Source: Methanocella_A sp049676595
GTDB lineage: Archaea > Halobacteriota > Methanocellia > Methanocellales > Methanocellaceae
NCBI RefSeq assembly: GCF_049676595.1
Contig: NZ_CP187259.1
Span: 1,302,001 to 1,366,000 of the forward strand
Reading direction: 5' to 3'
DNA length: 64,000 nucleotides
The position numbers and the translations under genes were made by a program. The notes under the pieces were generated by a model. That model ran no database searches and was not told the origin of the DNA. It saw only the letters and a list, made by a program, of their open reading frames with translations. Shown here one piece after another: positions 25,094 through 31,343 of the stretch (position 1 is its first letter; each line of letters begins with the position of its first letter).

Positions 25094-26122
25094 ATGCGCA
25101 CGATAGACTGGGATCAGAAGAAAAGCTGCATTACGATCATTGATCAGACGCTGCTGCCGGAGAAGCTAATGCTTCTCGAGATCCGGGACCTTGAGAGCCT
25201 GATCGAGGCAATAACTACTCTGAGAGTACGTGGAGCCCCGGCGCTCGGCGCCGCAGGCGGCTACGGCGTAGCTTTGATTGCCCGCAGCATCAAGACGAAA
25301 GACGTGCCGGGCTTCGTGAAGCAGCTCCGGTCAGAGGCCATCAAGCTCAAAAATGCCCGGCCTACCGCAGTCAACCTGTCCTGGGGCGTCGAACGCGTCC
25401 TGAACCGGGCACTGGATGCTGATAACGTTCAGGACATCCGCAATATCGCCCTCGAAGAGGCGAAGATGCTGGCGGAGGACGACGTGCAGCGCTGCCGGGA
25501 GATCGGCATGCATGGAGCTCAGCTTCTCAAGGACGGGGACACGGTACTGACTCACTGCAACGCCGGCCGGCTAGCCTGCGTGGACTGGGGTACTGCGCTC
25601 GGGGTGATTCGTTCCGCGGTCGAGGCCGGCAAGAACATCCGGGTCATCTCGTGCGAGACCCGGCCCCTGAACCAGGGCAGCAGGCTCACGGCCTGGGAGC
25701 TGGCTGAGGATAAGATTCCGGTGACGCTGATCGCCGACGACATGTCCGGCTACGTGATGAGGAACAGGATGGTCGACGCAGTCATCGTCGGAGCAGACCG
25801 CATAGTCGAGGACGCGGTCTTTAACAAGATCGGCACGTACACCCACTCGGTGCTGGCGAAAGCTCACGGCATACCCTTCTATGTGGCGGCACCTCTGTCT
25901 ACTTTCGACTTCCGAAGAAAGGAGAAAGACGTGGTGATCGAAATGCGGGGCCCCGAGGAGCTGCGCAGGTGCGGTAACAGGATGCTGGCCCCGGCCGGCG
26001 TACCTGTCCTCAACCCTGCGTTCGACGCCACCCCGATGGAAAACGTGACTGCGCTGATCACCGAGGAAGGGGTGTTCAGGCCTCCTGTGGACTTCAAAGC
26101 TTTAGAAAAGTTGAAGATGTGA
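25094..26122 (+). CDS. mtnA: S-methyl-5-thioribose-1-phosphate isomerase family protein
   Basis: 342 residues of the eIF2B-alpha/MtnA family. Signatures are RVRGAPALGAAGGYG near residue 55, LTHCNAGRLACVDWGTALG with the catalytic Cys near residue 155, VGADRIVEDAVFNKIGTY with the catalytic Asp, and IPFYVAAPLSTFD. It converts methylthioribose-1-phosphate to methylthioribulose-1-phosphate in methionine salvage. Some archaeal relatives act on 5-deoxyribose- or ribose-1-phosphate instead, so the substrate is less sure than the family. The TATA-like TTATTTTACTTATTTACGG just before the ATG suggests a short or absent leader. The ACT/DUF5612 gene follows 63 bases on. Confidence 0.92.
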   Translation: MRTIDWDQKKSCITIIDQTLLPEKLMLLEIRDLESLIEAITTLRVRGAPALGAAGGYGVALIARSIKTKDVPGFVKQLRSEAIKLKNARPTAVNLSWGVERVLNRALDADNVQDIRNIALEEAKMLAEDDVQRCREIGMHGAQLLKDGDTVLTHCNAGRLACVDWGTALGVIRSAVEAGKNIRVISCETRPLNQGSRLTAWELAEDKIPVTLIADDMSGYVMRNRMVDAVIVGADRIVEDAVFNKIGTYTHSVLAKAHGIPFYVAAPLSTFDFRRKEKDVVIEMRGPEELRRCGNRMLAPAGVPVLNPAFDATPMENVTALITEEGVFRPPVDFKALEKLKM

Positions 26123-26170
26123 ATGACCTCTTCAAGGCTCTAGAAAAGTTGAAGATGTTTATGACCTATA
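26094..26170 (+). repeat. Direct duplication of the mtnA 3' end
   Basis: The last codons of mtnA and the following bases (CTTTAGAAAAGTTGAAGATG, then TGAATGACCT) occur twice, 39 bases apart. The first copy is inside the gene; the second lies in the 63-base gap (CTCTAGAAAAGTTGAAGATG, then TTTATGACCT). This is a slippage-type tandem duplication that leaves the protein end intact. Confidence 0.85.
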
Positions 26171-26185
26171 GAACTGGGGAATAAA

Positions 26186-27295
26186 ATGGGCTATCGCTAT
26201 AATACACCTGAGATGAAAAAGGCCGCCGAGGCCGTCATCGACATCATCGAGAAAGAGGTAGAACTGAAGGAGTACTACCTGTCAGGCCTGCAGCACGTCT
26301 ACAGGGTAGACGGCCAGTACCTGCTGATCCTGAGGTACAGCAAAAACAAGGATGGCCACTTCTACTTCTCCGTCCCGCCCGAGTTCCTCAACAACCTCAG
26401 CATCAAGCACCTCGTGCTCATCTGCGAAGATTCGGCGCACGTCATCGTGCTGCCCTCTTCCCAGCTCAACGATCTTTTAGAGGACGTAGAGCCCGGCACC
26501 AAAGGCTGGACGCTCGACGTCTACGACAAGGAAGGCTGGGAGATGAAGATCGTCAAGACGGAGAAGGTCCTCTACATCGACAACTACGTCAACGACTACG
26601 ATCTCATCTTCTCCCGCAGCACTGCGCTGCTGGGTAAGTCTGCCCTTCTGCTCATCTGCAAGGACAAGCCCGGCGTGCTCCGGGACGTCGCCGGCATGAT
26701 CGCCAAGCACGGCGGCAACATCACCTACACCCAGCAGTTCATCTTCGCCAAGGGCCAGAACGAGGGAAAATCGTCCCTGTACATCGAGGTCGAGAACGTC
26801 AAGGACATCGATGACCTGGTAGTGGCCCTGGAAAAGATGGGCGTGGTCGAAAGCGTGACTCTCCACCCGCCCATGGAGCGCATTTTCGGTTCCCGTGTCA
26901 TCATCATAGGCGGCGGTGCCCAGGTGGCGCAGGTCGCAGTGGGCGCTATCAGCGAGGCTGACCGCCACAATCTCAGGGGCGAGCGCATATCCGTCGACAC
27001 CATCCCGCTGGTGGGCGAGGACAATCTGGCCGACGCAGTCGAGGCAGTCAAGCGGCTGCACAGGGCCCAGATACTCGTGCTGGCAGGGTCGATCATGGGC
27101 GGCCGGATCTCCGAGGAGGTCCAGAAGCTGCACGACGAGGGCATGCCGGTCATCTCGCTCAACATGGCGGGCAGCGTGCCGGACGTCGCCGATCTGGTGG
27201 TGACAGATCCCATTCAGGCGGGCACCTTTGCCGTCATGCACGTAGCGAAGACGGCTGTGTTCGACATCGACCGCGTCAGGGGTAAAAAGTTTTAA
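26186..27295 (+). CDS. ACT domain / DUF5612 protein with an extra N-terminal domain
   Basis: 369 residues. From about 150 on it matches the archaeal ACT-DUF5612 arrangement: the ACT domain (ALLLICKDKPGVLRDVAGMI) and then a Rossmann-like DUF5612 part (FGSRVIIIGGGAQVAQVAVG, and ILVLAGSIMGGRISEEV). The first 140 residues are an additional domain (GLQHVYRVDGQYLLILRYSK, FYFSVPPEFLNNLSIKHLVL). They contain alternating strands and a KHLVLICEDSAHVIVLPSSQ stretch that hints at a nuclease-like or ligand-binding fold, but I do not recognise it. ACT domains usually bind amino acids, so a regulatory or sensing role is likely. A poly-T tract just after the stop (27310-27318) is a probable terminator. Confidence 0.82.
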   Translation: MGYRYNTPEMKKAAEAVIDIIEKEVELKEYYLSGLQHVYRVDGQYLLILRYSKNKDGHFYFSVPPEFLNNLSIKHLVLICEDSAHVIVLPSSQLNDLLEDVEPGTKGWTLDVYDKEGWEMKIVKTEKVLYIDNYVNDYDLIFSRSTALLGKSALLLICKDKPGVLRDVAGMIAKHGGNITYTQQFIFAKGQNEGKSSLYIEVENVKDIDDLVVALEKMGVVESVTLHPPMERIFGSRVIIIGGGAQVAQVAVGAISEADRHNLRGERISVDTIPLVGEDNLADAVEAVKRLHRAQILVLAGSIMGGRISEEVQKLHDEGMPVISLNMAGSVPDVADLVVTDPIQAGTFAVMHVAKTAVFDIDRVRGKKF

Positions 27296-27384
27296 AGCTC
27301 CTAAAACTTCTTTTTTTCCGCTGAAAAGGGGACATTCTCTCAGAATTACTTAAATATCCTGCCATCATCCTATCTTCTCAAACC

Positions 27385-27498
27385 ATGTCTCTCTCTGGCA
27401 TGGTTCACAGGCAGCAAGTATCTTTACTCTTCGCCGGCATAACTCTTATAGCGTATCTTTCAGTAGTCATAGCCTTCACGGTCCTCGCGCTCGCTTGA
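27385..27498 (+). CDS. Small single-pass membrane peptide (37 residues)
   Basis: ATG at 27385 opens a 37-codon frame ending in TGA. The peptide starts with a short polar part (SLSGMVHRQQ) followed by one continuous hydrophobic helix (VSLLFAGITLIAYLSVVIAF) to the end. An archaeal TATA box, CTTAAATATC (27348-27357), lies about 30 bases upstream, which fits a leaderless mRNA starting at the ATG. It sits in the gap between the DUF5612 gene and the convergent ureohydrolase, and stops 19 bases before the end of that gene. It is too short to compare with families, so it could still be a chance frame. Confidence 0.45.
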   Translation: MSLSGMVHRQQVSLLFAGITLIAYLSVVIAFTVLALA

Positions 27499-27517
27499 CC
27501 TGCCAGAGGTACTCCGG

Positions 27518-28345
27518 TCAAATTTCTCTGCAGAAGCCGATAAGCTTCTCGAGTGGGCTGATATCCATATTTTCCACAGGCCGCAGCTCCAGTACGCTGA
27601 TGCCGGCTATGTTCAGCTCTTTTTTAAGGCACAGTAAACCGGCCATCAGCTCGGGCGCGTCTAATCCATTCTCACACGGGCACTGGACCCAGGGGTGCTT
27701 CTCCGGATACAGGACGTCCAGATCGATGTGCACGTACACATTCCGGTAGCCCTTTTCTCGCACCATCCGGGCGATTTTCCCGGCGTCGTTCCTAATGTCG
27801 TCCACTGTGGCGCAGTCGATGCTTTTCTCCTCGATGAACGCCTGCTCGGGCGGGTCAAGATCCCTGGTCCCGGCCATGATCACCTGCTCCGGCCTCAGCA
27901 GTGAAAAACAACTGTCTTTCAGGGCCACGTCCCCGTCGCCCAGCAGGCATCTCAACGGCATGCCGTGGAAATTGTTAGAAACTGTCGTAGCGGGCGAGTT
28001 CAGATCGCCGTGGGCGTCGAACCATACGACTGCCAGATCACTCTCGTACCGCTTGTTCAAATACGAGACCGGCGCCAGCTCGGTGCCGCAATCGCCTCCG
28101 ACCAGAAAAACTTTATCCGGATGGTTCGCCCGCAGTATTCCGCACGCGCTTTCAAGCTGGCCAAGGATCTGCCTGTAACCTCTGATTCCATGTTCCTGGG
28201 GGGCATTATCCAGTCCGACTGGAACTTCCTCGAACCCGGCACCGTCCAGCAGGTTGTCCCGGATATACCTGGCCCCGTAGTAAGTGTCTTTCCTGTTTCC
28301 CGAGCCCTGCCACTGGGGGAATACCAAAGTTAGCAGTTCCGGCAT
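27518..28345 (-). CDS. Ureohydrolase (arginase/agmatinase) family protein
   Basis: 275 residues with the arginase fold. Metal-binding motifs appear as FLVGGDCGTELAP, WFDAHGDLNSPAT and HIDLDVLYPEKHP. In true arginases the first is GGDHS; here the His ligand is Cys, so the bi-manganese site may be changed. DAHGD and the DxD of the third motif are intact. Likely hydrolysis of a guanidino or formimino C-N bond, substrate not deducible; it could also be a non-arginase member of the family. It begins 5 bases after the SepCysS stop, so both are in one operon and probably co-translated. Confidence 0.85.
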   Translation of the reverse strand: MPELLTLVFPQWQGSGNRKDTYYGARYIRDNLLDGAGFEEVPVGLDNAPQEHGIRGYRQILGQLESACGILRANHPDKVFLVGGDCGTELAPVSYLNKRYESDLAVVWFDAHGDLNSPATTVSNNFHGMPLRCLLGDGDVALKDSCFSLLRPEQVIMAGTRDLDPPEQAFIEEKSIDCATVDDIRNDAGKIARMVREKGYRNVYVHIDLDVLYPEKHPWVQCPCENGLDAPELMAGLLCLKKELNIAGISVLELRPVENMDISPLEKLIGFCREI

Positions 28346-28350
28346 CGTTA

Positions 28351-29541
28351 TCAGCCGCTGTACTTCTTGATGATATCCTTCATCGTATCCACGACGAAGC
28401 CCAGCTTTTCCCGGCCTACTCCCAGCGTGCTGAGCTTAAAGTTCTTGGTCAGCCCGGGCTTGATCCCGTGGATGCTCTTCTCCTTCAGCTCCCTGTACAG
28501 GAAGTACCTGTCGGTTTTCTGGGAGATGTCGTAGAAGACGCTGCCCTCGAAGAACATCAGGTCGTGGTTATGGGGCTTATCGCCGAGCTGCTTCATGCCC
28601 AGGGCCTCCATCTGCCCGGAGAACCACCGGGCGTCGCTCACTTCTTTCTCCCAGTTCTCCGGCTTCGTCCGCTCCACAACAGAGGGGAACGAGGCGATCA
28701 TGGTCATGATTGTGGCGCCTCTTGCCGTACAGCCCAGGAACTCGATCTCCTTGTTCTTGTGAGTCGGGGATTTCTGCAGTACTTTTGAAGCGTATTGCTC
28801 ATTGACTCCCAGGACGCCTACGGGGCCGGAGGCTGCCATGGACTTGTGGCCGCTTCCCGCTACGAAATCTGCTCCGAGGTCCTTGCCGTTAAAGGGCATT
28901 CTGCCGACGGCGTAGGCTCCGTTGATAATGATAGGTACCCCGAAATCGTGGGCTACTTTTGTGATCCCTTTCGCATCCGCCAGGTTGCCGTAGCTCCCGT
29001 CGGGGTAGGTGAGGAGAGCGAGTGCCGGGGGTTTGCCGGACTGCTGTTTCACCTCTTCGATGGCTGCAGTGTAAGCTTCCGGAGTAATCTTATAGTCCGG
29101 GGCCGGGGTTTTGGGCACCAGCTTGACGTTGATCCGGGCTCGCTGCGCGGCGACGATCGACGAGTAGTGAGCGTTGCCATCCATGACAATCCAGTCGCCA
29201 GGGCTCGTCATCGCGTGCATGATGGCGAATTTGCTCTCCCTTGCGCCATTCGTGACTCTGGAGTGGTCCATGCCTATGAAAGCGGGCAGAGCCTTGTGGA
29301 CAAAATCGAATATAGGCGGGGTTTTGATCTGGTCTAACATGCCGCCGCAATAGTCGCAGACTGAGTATCCGTCACCCCACTCGAGCAGAGCTTCGCGGGC
29401 TTCCGGGGTCAGCAAGCCTCCCGTCTGCAGGGGGTCGAGGTTGATTGCCCGGGGGGTATCTCTCTTGATGAGGCCGAACTTCTGGAGGGAAAGATCCTGT
29501 GACATCGCAGTCGTTGTTTCCATGTGCTGATATTTAAGCAT
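28351..29541 (-). CDS. pscS: Sep-tRNA:Cys-tRNA synthase
   Basis: PLP enzyme that converts O-phosphoseryl-tRNA(Cys) to Cys-tRNA(Cys), the second step of the tRNA-dependent cysteine route of methanogens; the first enzyme, SepRS, is not in this window. 396 residues. Family stretches: INLDPLQTGGLLTPEAREAL, CDYCGGMLDQIKTPP with conserved cysteines, MDHSRVTNGARESKF, and the Schiff-base lysine in VAGSGHKSMAASGP. The first ATG (29541, MLKYQHMETTT) lies in a 41-bp tandem repeat; METTTAM (29523) or MSQDLS may be the true start. Downstream it is joined to the ureohydrolase with a 5-base gap. Confidence 0.95.
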   Translation of the reverse strand: MLKYQHMETTTAMSQDLSLQKFGLIKRDTPRAINLDPLQTGGLLTPEAREALLEWGDGYSVCDYCGGMLDQIKTPPIFDFVHKALPAFIGMDHSRVTNGARESKFAIMHAMTSPGDWIVMDGNAHYSSIVAAQRARINVKLVPKTPAPDYKITPEAYTAAIEEVKQQSGKPPALALLTYPDGSYGNLADAKGITKVAHDFGVPIIINGAYAVGRMPFNGKDLGADFVAGSGHKSMAASGPVGVLGVNEQYASKVLQKSPTHKNKEIEFLGCTARGATIMTMIASFPSVVERTKPENWEKEVSDARWFSGQMEALGMKQLGDKPHNHDLMFFEGSVFYDISQKTDRYFLYRELKEKSIHGIKPGLTKNFKLSTLGVGREKLGFVVDTMKDIIKKYSG

Positions 29542-29620
29542 GACTGGCTTAAACTTGAGCCGGTCCGCTTAAACTTAAGCATGACTGGCTTAAACTTGAG
29601 CCGGTCCGCTTAAACTTAAG
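29538..29620. repeat. 41-bp tandem repeat at the pscS start
   Basis: The sequence starting GCATGACTGGCTTAAACTTG at 29538 is repeated exactly 41 bases later, at 29579, with a third partial copy (CTGGCTTAAAC) near 29625. Each unit contains the near-palindromes GCTTAAACTTAAG and GGCTTAAACTTGAGCC. The array spans the upstream ATG and promoter side of the pscS gene. Confidence 0.85.
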
Positions 29621-29706
29621 TCTGTCTGGCTTAAACAGGTGTACAGGAGTAATCTCTGGTCGCGGGCTGCCGATAATATGGGGCAGGTTAATCACTTCGG
29701 AGCGTG

Positions 29707-29913
29707 ATGCAATTTTCGGTGATCATGGTGGAGAAAAAGAAGGAAATGACGGTGCGCGAAGCAGGTCATAAGGGCGGAGAGAAGACTGCGGAAACCCACG
29801 GCCACGAGTTCTACGAGGAGATCGGCCACAAGGGCGGGGAAGCCGGAGGCCACAAGGGCGGCCAGAGGGTCAAAGAGCTCATCGAGAAGGGCAAGGAATC
29901 CGAGGAAAAATAA
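29707..29913 (+). CDS. KGG-repeat stress protein, paralog 1
   Basis: About 68 residues, very hydrophilic, with GHKGGEKTAETHGHEFYEEI, GHKGGEAGGHKGG and a C-terminal QRVKELIEKGKESEEK helix. KGG motifs of this type occur in bacterial general stress / GsiB-like and plant LEA-like proteins, where they mark intrinsically disordered, desiccation- or stress-related proteins. Candidate starts are GTG 29704, ATG 29707 (with GGAG upstream) and ATG 29725 (MVEKKKEMTV). A paralog on the other strand is at 51865-52056. Function in archaea is unknown. Confidence 0.75.
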   Translation: MQFSVIMVEKKKEMTVREAGHKGGEKTAETHGHEFYEEIGHKGGEAGGHKGGQRVKELIEKGKESEEK

Positions 29914-30083
29914 TTCCCGGCCCCTACCCGTTTTATTTACCGTCAGGCTGCGCCTGCGGAAAAGTTCAGGGCTCCCGGAGCAGAGTGTTTTTCACGATCA
30001 GTTACCCCTGCCGCCATTTCTACCGCTTAATTATTCTATCTCAGAAATCCCTTCCACGATCATAATTAGGTAAAAATAACCAA

Positions 30084-30100
30084 AACTATTTATCGCCCGG
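30084..30100 (+). promoter_or_regulatory. TATA promoter of HEAT gene 1
   Basis: AACTATTTATCGCCCGG contains a TATA box about 45 bases before the ATG at 30137. Nearly the same sequence (ATCTATTTATCGCCGGG, 33824-33840) precedes the second HEAT gene, so the two are probably expressed together. The GC block after the box may be a regulator site. Confidence 0.55.
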
Positions 30101-30136
30101 TCGATAAAAATTTGCCTCGTAGTCAGGGTTTTTCTC

Positions 30137-31324
30137 ATGGGTGACGGTGCTGGCGTTCCGGGAAGCGACGGGCAGGTACGGGCTGTTTCAGAAGTTGATC
30201 ACCTGCTGTCTGTTTTAAAATCGGCTCAGGATGCCCAGGTACGCAAGGAGGCTGCCTGGAGGCTGGGGGAGATCGGCGATCCCCGTACTGTGGATGCTTT
30301 GATCGCTGCCCTGGACGATCGCAGCATCGCCGTACGGAGAGAAGCTTCCATGGCGCTGGGGAAAATCGGCAAGCCTGCGATCGATGCGCTGATCGGCACC
30401 CTCAAGGACCGGCAGGGATACCGGCAGCGGAACGCGGCGGAGTCTCTCGGCTGGATCAGCGATTCCCGGGCCGTCCAGGCCTTGATCGAGGTGCTCACCG
30501 GCGAGGAGTGGTACGTCCGGCGGGAAGCGGCCTGCGCCCTGGGGAGAATCCAGGACCCGGCGGCCATCGAGCCGGTTAAGCGAGCGGTTAGCGATCCTGA
30601 CCCGAGGGTACGCAGAGAAGCGATATGGGCGCTGGGGAAAATCGGTTGTGACGGCTGCCAGGAGTTACTGGCAGTGGCAGAGACCGATGCGGATGAAAGC
30701 GTCCGCCACGCGGCAGCCGGGGCATTGAGAAAACTCGCAGGGGCAGAGCCGGCACGCCGTATCAGTCTTCCAGTACCGGTAGCAAAACCTGCTGTCCGGC
30801 AGGAAATCCCGGCCGCACAGGTTCAGCACTGGATAAAACAGCTTGCGGGCGACGATGTTTCGGCCTGCGTAATCGCCGCGGCCAGGCTGGGGGAGATCGG
30901 CGATTTACAGGCAGTAGAACCTCTTGTCGCTCTGACGGGCGACGCGGATGAGCGGGTGAGGCAGGCGAGTGTCAGTGCACTGGGGGCAATTCGCGATATG
31001 CGAGCGACTCCGGCAGTCCTCAGGATGCTGAAAGACGAGTCCCCTCAGGTCCGGTGCCGGGCTGCTGCCGCCCTTGGCGAGATCGGCGACCTCCGGGCGG
31101 TGCAGCCTCTGATCCAGGCTCTCGGAGATCCGGGAAGCGAAGTAAGAGCACATGCTGCGGCCTCTCTGGGCTTGCTGGGAGATCAGCGGGCAGCAGAGGC
31201 ACTGAGGGCCGGCATGAGCGATAGCAGCCAGCGCGTACGCGAGGAAGCGGCCTGGGCTGCCGACGCCCTGATCACCGGGAAAAGTCCGCTGCCGGCCGGC
31301 GAGGGCGGCCGGAAAACAGGCTGA
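30137..31324 (+). CDS. HEAT-repeat protein (PBS-lyase type), copy 1
   Basis: 395 residues made almost entirely of about ten 31-residue HEAT/PBS-lyase repeats (for example VRKEAAWRLGEIGDPRTVDA, VRREASMALGKIGKPAIDAL, VRCRAAAALGEIGDLRAVQP). A Pro/Ala linker near residues 205-230 splits them into two blocks. There is no membrane segment or catalytic motif, so it is likely a scaffold or adaptor in the cytoplasm. It precedes the GGDEF/HD-GYP gene by 19 bases, and a second HEAT gene follows, so all three likely act in one signalling pathway. The last 15 residues (KSPLPAGEGGRKTG) are disordered. Confidence 0.88.
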   Translation: MGDGAGVPGSDGQVRAVSEVDHLLSVLKSAQDAQVRKEAAWRLGEIGDPRTVDALIAALDDRSIAVRREASMALGKIGKPAIDALIGTLKDRQGYRQRNAAESLGWISDSRAVQALIEVLTGEEWYVRREAACALGRIQDPAAIEPVKRAVSDPDPRVRREAIWALGKIGCDGCQELLAVAETDADESVRHAAAGALRKLAGAEPARRISLPVPVAKPAVRQEIPAAQVQHWIKQLAGDDVSACVIAAARLGEIGDLQAVEPLVALTGDADERVRQASVSALGAIRDMRATPAVLRMLKDESPQVRCRAAAALGEIGDLRAVQPLIQALGDPGSEVRAHAAASLGLLGDQRAAEALRAGMSDSSQRVREEAAWAADALITGKSPLPAGEGGRKTG

Positions 31325-31343
31325 GATCACGCGGGGTACAGCT

